This document shows, piece after piece, positions 1-6,296 of a stretch of DNA of 8,227 bases. Every line of letters starts with the position of its first letter. Position 1 is the first letter of the stretch. The notes below the pieces were generated by a model that had not been told where the DNA came from, ran no database searches, and worked only from the letters and a program-made list of their open reading frames with translations. The position numbers and the translations under genes were made by a program. The DNA is from Paracoccaceae bacterium (GTDB taxonomy: Bacteria; Pseudomonadota; Alphaproteobacteria; Rhodobacterales; Rhodobacteraceae): positions 1 to 8,227 of the forward strand of contig JALSGY010000500.1 of NCBI GenBank assembly GCA_026982515.1, in the 5' to 3' direction.

Positions 1-303
1 GAGATGCCCGCCGTCGGCAAGGCGGTGGAAAGGCTGGAGCGGCGTCTGGAAGCGCTGGAGCGGCGCGGCATCGAGGCCGGCGCCCTGGCCTTCGAGGCCA
101 GCCATGGCCGCACCACGATGGAATATTACGACGGCTTCGTCTTCTCCTTCCATGCAGAGGGCCGGCCCGAGCTGCCGCCGGTCGCCTCGGGCGGGCGCTA
201 TGATGCGCTGACCGCGGTGCTGGGGCGGGGGCGCTCCATTCCGGCGGTGGGGGGGGTGATCCGGCCCGGCCTGGTGGTGCAGTTGCGGGAGGGGGAAACA
301 TGA
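1..303 (+). CDS. hisZ: ATP phosphoribosyltransferase regulatory subunit HisZ, C-terminal part
   Basis: The reading frame is open from base 1, so the gene begins outside the window and only about the last 100 residues are present. HisZ is a histidyl-tRNA-synthetase-like protein without charging activity. It associates with short-form HisG and is needed for ATP phosphoribosyltransferase activity, the first step of histidine synthesis in the cytoplasm. The visible part has the class II synthetase-like hallmarks: a YYDGFVF strand, then ASGGRYDAL (the GGRYD motif shared with HisRS), then PAVGGVIRPG close to the C terminus. The TGA stop overlaps the ATG of hisG (ATGA at 300-303), which indicates translational coupling in one operon. 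An intact HisRS is less likely, because the frame ends right after this motif with no anticodon-binding domain and hisG follows directly. Confidence 0.93.
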   Translation, partial: EMPAVGKAVERLERRLEALERRGIEAGALAFEASHGRTTMEYYDGFVFSFHAEGRPELPPVASGGRYDALTAVLGRGRSIPAVGGVIRPGLVVQLREGET

Positions 304-1043
304 ACCTGCGGCTGGGCGTGCCGTCCAAGGGGCGGCTGATGGAAAAGACCTTCGAGTGGTTCGGCGAGCGGGGTATCCGCCTGCGCCGCACCGGCTCCGA
401 GCGCGAATATGCCGGCGCCGTGGAGGGGGTGGAGGGGGTGAGCCTCGTGTTGCTCTCGGCCGGTGAAATCCCGCGCGAGCTGGCCTCGGGGCGGCTGCAC
501 CTGGGCGTGACCGGCGCCGACATGGTGCGCGAGAAGGTTCCCGCCTGGCAGGAGCGGATTTCAGAGCTGGCGCCGCTGGGCTTCGGCCGGGCCGATCTGG
601 TGATCGCGGTGCCCGCCGGCTGGGTGGATGTGGACACGCTCGATGATCTGGATGCCGCAGCCGCCGCCTTTCGCAAGGCGCATGGCTTCCGCATGCGGAT
701 CGCCACCAAGTATCACCGGCTGGTGCGCGAGTTCCTGCGCGAGGCGGGGGTGGCCGATTACAAGCTGGTCGACAGCCAGGGGGCTACCGAGGGGACGGTC
801 AAGAACCTGACCGCAGAGGCAGTGGCCGACATCACCTCCACCGGCGAGACGCTGCGGGCCAATCACCTCAAGGTTCTTTCGGACGGGCTGGTGCTGCGCT
901 CCCAGGCTATACTTTTTCTTTCGCATGAGGCACAATGGGGCCCGAAGGAGCGCGAAATTCTGAATGGACTTCTGGAAAGACTGGGTCTGCCACCTGATGC
1001 TGCGTCGCGGCATTTCGACGCAATCCAAATTCGTGATCACTGA
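300..1043 (+). CDS. hisG: ATP phosphoribosyltransferase catalytic subunit, short form
   Basis: This 247-residue protein condenses ATP with PRPP to give phosphoribosyl-ATP, the committed step of histidine synthesis. Recognisable family blocks are an N-terminal LGVPSKGRLMEKT (5-17), LASGRLHLGVTGADMV (61-76), ATKYHRLVREFL (135-146), the PRPP-binding loop around VDSQGATEGTVKN (157-169), and ADITSTGETLRANHL (176-190). There is no C-terminal ACT-like regulatory domain, which the roughly 290-300-residue long forms carry. This is therefore the short form that works with HisZ, and hisZ lies immediately upstream. The start is supported by the ATGA overlap and a GGAGGGGG ribosome-binding site about five bases before it. 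No terminator is visible after the stop; an FNR-type site begins two bases later. The family call is very secure. Confidence 0.97.
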   Translation: MNLRLGVPSKGRLMEKTFEWFGERGIRLRRTGSEREYAGAVEGVEGVSLVLLSAGEIPRELASGRLHLGVTGADMVREKVPAWQERISELAPLGFGRADLVIAVPAGWVDVDTLDDLDAAAAAFRKAHGFRMRIATKYHRLVREFLREAGVADYKLVDSQGATEGTVKNLTAEAVADITSTGETLRANHLKVLSDGLVLRSQAILFLSHEAQWGPKEREILNGLLERLGLPPDAASRHFDAIQIRDH

Positions 1044-1045
1044 TT

Positions 1046-1085
1046 TTGATCTGCATCAATCCCGCTTCGGCGCCCTTTGTCTAAC
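1046..1085 (+). promoter_or_regulatory. FNR/FnrL-type operator (1046-1059) and likely promoter for the cytochrome gene
   Basis: TTGATCTGCATCAA at 1046-1059 is an exact match to the FNR/FnrL consensus TTGAT-N4-ATCAA. FNR proteins are oxygen-sensing iron-sulfur activators, and FnrL controls respiratory genes in Rhodobacter relatives. A candidate -10 element, TCTAAC, lies at 1080-1085 (TAACCG at 1082-1087 is an alternative). This puts the operator centre near -40 to -41.5 from a start around 1092-1094, the geometry of class II activation. The only plus-strand gene downstream within reach is the cytochrome at 1134. The site match is seen directly; activation under low oxygen is inferred. Confidence 0.8.
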
Positions 1086-1133
1086 CGGGTTTCACGTTTC
1101 GCGTCGTGTGGGCGCACAACAAGGGGAAATGAC

Positions 1134-1709
1134 ATGAAACTCAAGACATTCGGATTCGGCCTTGGATCTGCATTGATGATTGTCGCCGGAACGGCCATGG
1201 GATCAAGTGATACGCCGCAGGTCAGCGACGTGATGTCCCGATCCGGGTTCATTCTGGAAAACGGCCTGGCCATCCCGCCGTTCGACGCCGAGAAAGGGCG
1301 CAAGCTGTTCGCCGCGAAGGGCTGCGTGGTCTGTCACTCGGTCAATGGCATCGGCGGCGAGGATGCGCCGGAGTTCGCCGCCGACTACATGGATTATCCG
1401 ATGAACGCCTTCGAGTTCGCCGCCCGCATGTGGCGGGGCGCCGAGGCGATGGTGATGATGCAGCAGGAAGAGCTGGGCGGGCAGATCGAGCTCACCGGCG
1501 AGGAACTGGCCGCGATCATCGCCTTCCTGCACGACGAGGAAGAACAGAAGAAGTTCAGCCAGGCCGACATCCCCCATGACATCGAAGAGCTGATGCACGG
1601 TGCCGAGGAGGAGGAAGGTGACGGCGGCGAGGATCACCAGGAGGCCGAGGAGCACCCCGAAGGCGATGCCGGGCCGACCGGGCACGATCAGCCGGACGAG
1701 CACAAGTAA
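1134..1709 (+). CDS. Exported c-type cytochrome with acidic, His-containing C-terminal tail
   Basis: This 191-residue protein is probably a periplasmic electron carrier; its redox partner is unknown. Residues 1-23 form a signal peptide: a basic MKLK start, then a hydrophobic stretch ending around AMG/SSD. A single haem site CVVCH is at 64-68 (Cys64, Cys67, His68). A MWRGAEAM segment (99-106) resembles the region holding the axial methionine in class I cytochromes, so Met106 is the likely sixth ligand, with Met108 and Met109 nearby. From residue 134 onward the tail holds 23 Asp/Glu in 58 residues plus six His (148, 155, 168, 174, 184, 190), and looks disordered. The start at 1134 is chosen over an in-frame ATG at 1077 because it has an AAGGGGA ribosome-binding site and begins the signal peptide, while the upstream extension would overlap the promoter. 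A perfect FNR-type box lies upstream. I cannot assign a named subfamily. Confidence 0.88.
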   Translation: MKLKTFGFGLGSALMIVAGTAMGSSDTPQVSDVMSRSGFILENGLAIPPFDAEKGRKLFAAKGCVVCHSVNGIGGEDAPEFAADYMDYPMNAFEFAARMWRGAEAMVMMQQEELGGQIELTGEELAAIIAFLHDEEEQKKFSQADIPHDIEELMHGAEEEEGDGGEDHQEAEEHPEGDAGPTGHDQPDEHK

Positions 1710-1730
1710 CCGCTGGCGGCGGGAAAGGGC

Positions 1731-2150
1731 CTATCTCAGCCCGATCTGCGCAAGGGCGAGCTGCAGTTCCATCGGCAGCTCGTCCTCTTTCGTTCTGCGT
1801 TCGGGCAGGTCGGGCGGGGCATCTTCGGGGGGCAGATAGCGCCAGCCCTGGAAGGGGCGGCGCGGCGCGGCCTCGGTGCGGATCAGCCGGGCATCCAGGC
1901 GGATGCCGCAGCGCCGGATCCCGTCCTCGCCGCGAATTTCCTCAAGCCCGATGATCCCCTGGCGGGCCAGGATCGCCCCCCCGATCACCCAGTAGAGGGA
2001 CCCCCCGTTCAGCAGCGCCTCCGCCTGCCGCGGCCACATTCGCGTCACATGCATCGTCTCGGTGCTGCGCCGCGCGTCGATGCGGCTGGCGAGATCGTCC
2101 ACGGAGGTGACGCCGACGCATAATTTCACAAGATTTATGTGATCCGCCAT
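1731..2150 (-). CDS. DUF1489 family protein
   Basis: This 139-residue protein matches my recollection of the DUF1489 family, which is widespread in alphaproteobacteria and has no established function. The family-like blocks are INLVKLCVGV (5-14) near the N terminus, HVTRMWPR (34-41), GGSLYWVIGG (49-58), FQGWRYL (100-106), and a Leu-rich end LPMELQLALAQIGL. There is no signal peptide or membrane segment, so it should be cytoplasmic. The start at 2150 has a GGGGGTGAAG ribosome-binding region directly upstream. A longer in-frame start at 2261 would add 37 residues of low-complexity sequence unlike the family and would cover the intergenic promoters. The gene converges with the cytochrome gene (21 bp gap) and is divergent from nrdJ. 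No clear terminator is visible at its 3' end. Confidence 0.85.
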   Translation of the reverse strand: MADHINLVKLCVGVTSVDDLASRIDARRSTETMHVTRMWPRQAEALLNGGSLYWVIGGAILARQGIIGLEEIRGEDGIRRCGIRLDARLIRTEAAPRRPFQGWRYLPPEDAPPDLPERRTKEDELPMELQLALAQIGLR

Positions 2151-2184
2151 CTTCACCCCCAAGACATGGCCCGCACCCTGGCGG

Positions 2185-2212
2185 ACTCTACCAGCCGGCG
2201 TGCGGAACGCAA
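2185..2212 (-). promoter_or_regulatory. Possible sigma-70 promoter for the DUF1489 gene
   Basis: Read on the minus strand, TTGCGT (2212-2207) and TAGAGT (2190-2185) are separated by 16 bases. This would start transcription near 2178 and leave a leader of about 28 nt before the ATG. The match is only partial (TTG in the -35; T, A, A and T in the -10). It sits back-to-back with the better nrdJ promoter. Confidence 0.35.
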
Positions 2213-2213
2213 G

Positions 2214-2242
2214 TTGACCGGCCGGGGCGAAACGCCTAGGCT
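2214..2242 (+). promoter_or_regulatory. Sigma-70-type promoter for nrdJ
   Basis: TTGACC at 2214-2219 and TAGGCT at 2237-2242 are separated by exactly 17 bases, a good housekeeping-type promoter for a high-GC alphaproteobacterium. The predicted start near 2249 leaves a leader of about 30 nt. That is too short for a cobalamin riboswitch, and I see no NrdR-like box pair. A small inverted repeat (AGGCT, three bases, AGCCT at 2238-2250) overlaps the -10 and start region. Confidence 0.6.
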
Positions 2243-2278
2243 GGGAGCCTTCCATCAACACCGGGATGCAGCTGAAAG

Positions 2279-4540
2279 ATGAGCCGATTCACCGCGCCGA
2301 TCGCCGAGCAGATCTGGGACATGAAATACCGGCTGAAGGAGCCTGACGGCACGCCGGTGGACAAGAGCGTAGAGGATACCTGGCGCCGGGTGGCCAGGGC
2401 GCTTGCCTCTGTCGAGGAGGATCCGGGATACTGGGAAGAAAGGTTCTACGCGGCGCTGGAGGATTTCCGTTTCCTGCCGGCGGGGCGCATCACCGCAGGG
2501 GCCGGCACCGGCCGGGCGGTGACGTTGTTCAACTGTTTCGTCATGGGCACCATCCCCGACAGCATGGGCGGCATCTTCGACAGCCTCAAGGAGGCCGCGC
2601 TGACCATGCAGCAGGGCGGGGGCATCGGCTATGATTTCTCCACCATCCGGCCCCGGGGTTCGGACGTGAAGGGCGTGGGCGCCGATGCCTCGGGGCCGTT
2701 GTCCTTCATGGATGTGTGGGACGCCATGTGCCGCACCATCATGAGCGCCGGCTCGCGCCGCGGCGCGATGATGGCCACCATGCGCTGCGACCACCCCGAC
2801 ATCGAGGATTTCATCGCCGCCAAGTCCGATCCGGCCCGGCTGCGCAACTTCAACATGTCGGTTCTGGTGACGGATGATTTCATGCAGGCGGTCAAGGACG
2901 ACGCCCCGTGGGAGCTGAAATTCGCCGGCACCGTCTATCACACGGTTCGGGCGCGCGACCTGTGGAACCGGATCATGCAGTCCACCTACGATTACGCCGA
3001 GCCCGGCGTGATCTTCATCGACCGCATCAATGCCATGAACAACCTCGCCTGGTGCGAGACGATCTCGGCCACCAACCCCTGCGGCGAGCAGCCCCTGCCG
3101 CCCTACGGCGCCTGCCTGCTGGGCTCGATCAACCTGGCAAGGCTGATCGAATCCCCCTTCGAGGAGAATGCCCACCTCGACAGTGCCGAGCTCGACCGGC
3201 TGGTGCGCATCGCGGTGCGGATGATGGACAACGTGGTGGACGTGTCGCGCTTTCCGCTGCCGCAGCAGGCCGAGGAGGCCCGCGCCAAGCGGCGCATCGG
3301 CCTGGGCGTTACGGGGCTGGCCGATGCGCTGTTGATGCTGGGGCTGCGCTACGGCTCGGACGGGGCGGTGCGCCAGACCGAGGCCTGGCTGCATGAAATC
3401 GCCCGCGCGGCCTATCTTGCCAGCGTCGATCTGGCGAAGGAAAAGGGCGCCTTCCCGTTGTTCGAGGCAGAGAAATACCTGGCCAGCGGCAACATGAAGC
3501 AGATGGACGAAGACGTGCGCGAAGCGGTGCGCGAACACGGAATCCGCAACGCGCTGCTGACCTCGATCGCGCCCACCGGCACGATCAGCCTTTATGCCGG
3601 CAATGTCAGCTCGGGGATCGAGCCGGTCTTCGCCTACAGCTACAGGCGCAAGGTGCTGCAAAAGGACGGCACCCGCACCGAGGAAGAGGTGGTGGATTAC
3701 GCGGTGCAGCTGTGGCGCGAGAAATTCGGCGACCGCGAGCTGCCCGATCATTTCGTCTCGGCCCAGACACTGACGCCGGCCGATCACGTGCGCATGCAGG
3801 CGGCCGCGCAGAAATGGATCGACAGTTCCATCTCCAAGACCATCAACTGCCCCGAGGACATTTCCTTCGAGGATTTCAAGGACGTCTACATGCAGGCCTA
3901 TGATTCGGGCTGCAAGGGCTGCACCACCTATCGCCCGAACGAGGTGACGGGCTCGGTCCTGTCGGTTTCCGAGAAATCCGAGAAGACCCCGGAGGCCGAT
4001 CATGGCGCCGATGTCGTCTATATTTCCGAGCCGCTGGAGCGCCCGCAGGAACTGGAGGGCACCACCTACAAGCTGAAATGGCCCGACAGCGAGCATGCCA
4101 TCTACATCACCATCAACGACATCGTCATCGGCGGCCACCGCCGGCCCTTCGAGGTGTTCATCAACTCCAAGAACATGGAGCATTACGCCTGGACGGTGGC
4201 GCTGACGCGGATGATCTCGGCGGTGTTCCGCCGCGGCGGCGATGTGAGCTTCGTTGTCGAGGAGCTCAAGGCGGTGTTCGACCCGCGCGGCGGAGCCTGG
4301 ATGAAGGGCAAATACGTGCCCTCGATCCTGGCCGCCATCGGCGGGGTGATCGAGCAGCACCTGATCGCCATCGGCTTCATCGAGGGCGAGGGGATGGGGC
4401 TGAAATCCGATCCCAGGGCCGATGTGGTCAACCTCGGCCCTCCCAGGGGCCAGGCCTGCTCATCCTGCGGCAGCTACGACATGCGGATGATCGAAGGCTG
4501 CATGACCTGCGCCAGCTGCGGCTATTCCAGATGCGGGTAA
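2279..4540 (+). CDS. nrdJ: Adenosylcobalamin-dependent (class II) ribonucleotide reductase
   Basis: This 753-residue enzyme reduces ribonucleotides to deoxyribonucleotides, using adenosylcobalamin instead of a di-iron radical partner, and so works with or without oxygen. The catalytic set is complete. Cys86 in LFNCFV and Cys279 in GACLLGSINL are the expected active-site redox pair. NPCGEQ supplies Asn266, thiyl-radical Cys268 and Glu270. The phosphate-binding PTGTIS loop is at 432-437. After the barrel comes a TSCPD-type domain (about 593-700, starting near LEGTTYKLKWP). The C-terminal tail is Cys-rich: Cys727, 730, 741, 744, 747 and 752. It fits a small zinc-binding knuckle and the swinging thiols that re-reduce the active site. 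No full ATP-cone is evident at the N terminus. The start at 2279 gives the family-like N terminus MSRFTAPIAEQIWDMKY, although the ribosome-binding site is weak (GGGA about 12 bases upstream). No nrdA/nrdB partner is nearby, and none is needed for this class. Confidence 0.97.
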   Translation: MSRFTAPIAEQIWDMKYRLKEPDGTPVDKSVEDTWRRVARALASVEEDPGYWEERFYAALEDFRFLPAGRITAGAGTGRAVTLFNCFVMGTIPDSMGGIFDSLKEAALTMQQGGGIGYDFSTIRPRGSDVKGVGADASGPLSFMDVWDAMCRTIMSAGSRRGAMMATMRCDHPDIEDFIAAKSDPARLRNFNMSVLVTDDFMQAVKDDAPWELKFAGTVYHTVRARDLWNRIMQSTYDYAEPGVIFIDRINAMNNLAWCETISATNPCGEQPLPPYGACLLGSINLARLIESPFEENAHLDSAELDRLVRIAVRMMDNVVDVSRFPLPQQAEEARAKRRIGLGVTGLADALLMLGLRYGSDGAVRQTEAWLHEIARAAYLASVDLAKEKGAFPLFEAEKYLASGNMKQMDEDVREAVREHGIRNALLTSIAPTGTISLYAGNVSSGIEPVFAYSYRRKVLQKDGTRTEEEVVDYAVQLWREKFGDRELPDHFVSAQTLTPADHVRMQAAAQKWIDSSISKTINCPEDISFEDFKDVYMQAYDSGCKGCTTYRPNEVTGSVLSVSEKSEKTPEADHGADVVYISEPLERPQELEGTTYKLKWPDSEHAIYITINDIVIGGHRRPFEVFINSKNMEHYAWTVALTRMISAVFRRGGDVSFVVEELKAVFDPRGGAWMKGKYVPSILAAIGGVIEQHLIAIGFIEGEGMGLKSDPRADVVNLGPPRGQACSSCGSYDMRMIEGCMTCASCGYSRCG

Positions 4541-4561
4541 GCTTGTGATCAGGCTCCGATT

Positions 4562-4594
4562 GGCCGGGCCTCCCCTTTCACGCGGCGGCCCGGC
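4562..4594 (+). terminator. Possible terminator hairpin after nrdJ
   Basis: GCCGGGCC (4563-4570) and GGCCCGGC (4587-4594) form a perfect 8-bp GC stem with a 16-base loop, beginning about 22 bases after the nrdJ stop. It is followed by TCTTCG rather than a true U-run, so intrinsic termination is possible but not textbook. Confidence 0.45.
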
Positions 4595-4607
4595 TCTTCG
4601 ATGCCTT

Positions 4608-4648
4608 GAAAATATCCCCGCCGGAGGCTGATCCGCCCCGCCGGCGGG
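4608..4648 (-). terminator. Rho-independent terminator of the degP-like gene, built from a recurring Rhodobacteraceae-type element
   Basis: On the minus strand, CCCGCCGG (4648-4641) and CCGGCGGG (4624-4617) form an 8-bp stem with a 16-base loop, followed by GATATTTTC. The stem begins only three bases after the protease stop codon. The sequence around AATATCCCCGCCGGAGGC (plus strand) resembles an intergenic sequence I recall as frequent in Rhodobacteraceae genomes. That resemblance is from memory, not from a search. Confidence 0.65.
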
Positions 4649-4651
4649 TGC

Positions 4652-6007
4652 TCACGGCCGGATCATCAGAAACACCGTCGTTCCGTGCCGCCAGATGGTC
4701 ATGGCCACCGCGCCGTCGGTCTGGGCCAGGGCACGGTCAAGCTCCTCGACCGTCTGCACGCGCATCCGGTTGACCGAGGTGATCACGTCACCCTTGCGCA
4801 GGCCGAAACGTTCTGCCGGGCTGCCCGGGGCGACATCGCTCACCGCCACGCCGCGCACCTGGCCGAAGCCGGGCATGCCGCGTTCGAGCGGCGAAAGCAC
4901 CGCGCCCGACAGCAACCGCGAGCGCGCCACCTGCCGGGCCTTGCGCGCCTCGCGCACCGTGGCGGTGATGGTCTTGCGCCCGTCACGCCGCACCACCTCC
5001 ATGGTGAACTCTCTGCCCGGGCGCATCACGCCCAGATGGCCGCGCAGGTCCTTGGCATCCGATATCGTCTCGTCATCGAGCCTGACCACCACGTCGCCCG
5101 GCTGCAGCCCCGCGGCCTCGGCCGGCGATCCCGGCTCCACCCGAGCGATCAGCGCGCCCTCGGTCACGTCAAGCCCGAGCGCATCGGCGATATCCGGTGT
5201 CAGATCCTGGACCATGACCCCAAGCAGCCCGCGCCGCACCTGGCCGTAATCGATCAGCTGGTTCATCACCGCACGCGCCATGTTGACGGGGATGGCAAAG
5301 CCGATGCCCACATTGCCGCCCGCGGGGGCGATGATGGCGGTGTTGATGCCGACCAGCTTGCCGTCGAAGGTGACCAGCGCGCCGCCCGAGTTGCCGGGGT
5401 TGATGGAGGCATCCGTCTGGATGAAATCCTCATAGCCCTCGGGATTGATCCCCGAACGTCCCAGCGCCGAGATGATCCCCGAGGTCACCGTCTGGCCCAG
5501 CCCGAAGGGGTTGCCGATGGCGACCACGAAATCACCCACCAGAAGCTCTTCGGAATTGCCCATGGGAATGGCGGTCAGGTTCTCGGCCGGGATCTGCAGC
5601 AGCGCCAGATCGGTGGCCGGGTCGCGCCCCAGCACCCTTGCCTCGAAGCTGCGCTTGTCCTTCAGGGTGACGATCACCTGGTCGCCGCCCTGCACCACGT
5701 GGTTGTTGGTCAGCACGTAACCCTTTTCGGCATCGACGATCACGCCCGATCCTGCGCTCACCTGCCGCTGTGGCTTCTGCGGGGCGAAGAAGGGCGGAAA
5801 GAAGGGATCGGGCGCAAATTGCCCGGGGCCGCGGTTTTCGGCAATCACCGTGATGTTGACCACCGCCGGGGTCACGGCCTGCAGAAGCGGCGCGATGGTG
5901 GGAATGCCGCGCTCGTCCGCGGCGGGCAGCGCCTGAGAGAATACCGGCAGGGGCAGGGCCAGCACCGCGATCAGCATGGCAAGTGCGGGAAATCTGCGGA
6001 AGTTCAT
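4652..6007 (-). CDS. degP/degQ-like: Periplasmic Do/DegQ-type serine endoprotease (HtrA family)
   Basis: This 451-residue HtrA protease degrades or handles misfolded envelope proteins. Residues 1 to about 26 are a signal peptide (MNFRRF, then a hydrophobic core ending near FSQA), placing it in the periplasm. The trypsin-like domain carries the full triad: His103 in TNNHVV, Asp133 in ATDLALL and Ser207 in NPGNSGGAL. Two PDZ domains follow, at about 255-345 (LLGVMVQDLTP, then PGSPAEAAGLQPGDVV) and 385-445 (VAPGSPAERFGLRKGDVI). The length fits E. coli DegQ (455) slightly better than DegP (474). The segment between the first strands and the GSGV block is a short Phe/Pro-rich loop (about 66-80), and DegP's cysteine pair is absent, also DegQ-like. 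The start at 6007 is set by a GAGGAGG ribosome-binding site and the signal peptide; the longer frame to 6139 adds 44 implausible residues. It is a single gene, with neither neighbour on the same strand. Confidence 0.95.
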   Translation of the reverse strand: MNFRRFPALAMLIAVLALPLPVFSQALPAADERGIPTIAPLLQAVTPAVVNITVIAENRGPGQFAPDPFFPPFFAPQKPQRQVSAGSGVIVDAEKGYVLTNNHVVQGGDQVIVTLKDKRSFEARVLGRDPATDLALLQIPAENLTAIPMGNSEELLVGDFVVAIGNPFGLGQTVTSGIISALGRSGINPEGYEDFIQTDASINPGNSGGALVTFDGKLVGINTAIIAPAGGNVGIGFAIPVNMARAVMNQLIDYGQVRRGLLGVMVQDLTPDIADALGLDVTEGALIARVEPGSPAEAAGLQPGDVVVRLDDETISDAKDLRGHLGVMRPGREFTMEVVRRDGRKTITATVREARKARQVARSRLLSGAVLSPLERGMPGFGQVRGVAVSDVAPGSPAERFGLRKGDVITSVNRMRVQTVEELDRALAQTDGAVAMTIWRHGTTVFLMIRP

Positions 6008-6073
6008 TGTGGGTCCTCCTCGTTGCGGGTCCGGCCCAGGAGGAAAATCGCGGCTGGCCTGGCGACCCGGTTG

Positions 6074-6110
6074 CATGCCCGCCGCTGCGAAAAAGGGAGC
6101 GGCAGGCATG
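6074..6110. repeat. Long inverted repeat (hairpin) in the degP-like leader
   Basis: CATGCC (6074-6079) plus GCCGCT (6081-6086) are answered by AGCGGC (6098-6103) plus GGCATG (6105-6110). This gives 12 paired bases with one opposed C/A pair at 6080 and 6104 and an 11-base loop. No U-run follows on either strand, so it is not a standard terminator. It lies 67 bases upstream of the protease start and would be within its transcript if the upstream promoter is right. It could be an RNA structure or an operator. Confidence 0.7.
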
Positions 6111-6136
6111 AAAATCATCAGTAATGCCGTGTTGCG

Positions 6137-6166
6137 CATTTAGGGAGGGAGGGGGCGGGCTTTCAA
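6137..6166 (-). promoter_or_regulatory. Possible promoter of the degP-like gene
   Basis: On the minus strand, TTGAAA (6166-6161) and TAAATG (6142-6137) are spaced by 18 bases. The -35 is good and the -10 is poor. It would give a leader of about 120 nt that includes the inverted repeat at 6074-6110. I cannot exclude a stress sigma factor promoter instead. Confidence 0.3.
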
Positions 6167-6230
6167 CCGGTGCGGCAAATTTTCGGTGGCAGGAAAGGCA
6201 CGCCCGGATTCACCACGGTGAAACAACCGG

Positions 6231-6259
6231 TTAACAGGCGCGCCCCGGCGTGGTAATGG
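6231..6259 (+). promoter_or_regulatory. Possible promoter of the Hint-domain gene
   Basis: TTAACA (6231-6236) matches the -35 consensus at five of six bases. It is followed after 17 bases by TAATGG (6254-6259), which is preceded by TGG as in an extended -10. The -10 match is weak. Confidence 0.3.
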
Positions 6260-6296
6260 TCGGACAAGAAGAAAAGACAAAGGCAGGTAAACAGGC

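Larger units (their letters stand above)
6008..6296. other. Intergenic region between divergent degP-like and Hint genes
   Basis: This 289-bp stretch holds the 5' regions of both divergent genes. Open frames that run across it have no ribosome-binding sites and look like shadows. It contains a strong inverted repeat (6074-6110), weak promoter-like pairs in both directions, and an AACCGGTT palindrome (6225-6232). ACCGGT also occurs at 6166-6171. No RNA gene is recognised. Confidence 0.6.

Noticed and set aside
2126..2142. TCACA-N7-TGTGA inverted repeat resembling a CRP/FNR-family half-site pair
   Set aside because: The arms are in the reverse order to a CRP site (TGTGA-N6-TCACA), and it lies inside the start of the DUF1489 coding region. 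It is most simply explained by codons for the N terminus.
2151..2278. Possible cobalamin riboswitch upstream of B12-dependent nrdJ
   Set aside because: The gap is only 128 bp, the likely leader is about 30 nt, and no B12-box-like sequence is seen.
2255..4360. A 701-codon open frame on the minus strand opposite nrdJ
   Set aside because: It is the antisense shadow of a secure nrdJ gene in high-GC DNA. Its product is His/Arg/Gly/Ala-rich with no recognisable domain.
4685..6124. A 479-codon open frame on the plus strand opposite the protease gene
   Set aside because: It is antisense to a complete HtrA protease with catalytic triad and PDZ domains. The translation is low-complexity and has no family features.
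6108..6143. Eleven-codon open frame MKIISNAVLRI in the degP/Hint gap
   Set aside because: It is very short, its start lies inside the inverted-repeat arm, and there is no convincing ribosome-binding site or downstream gene that it would lead.
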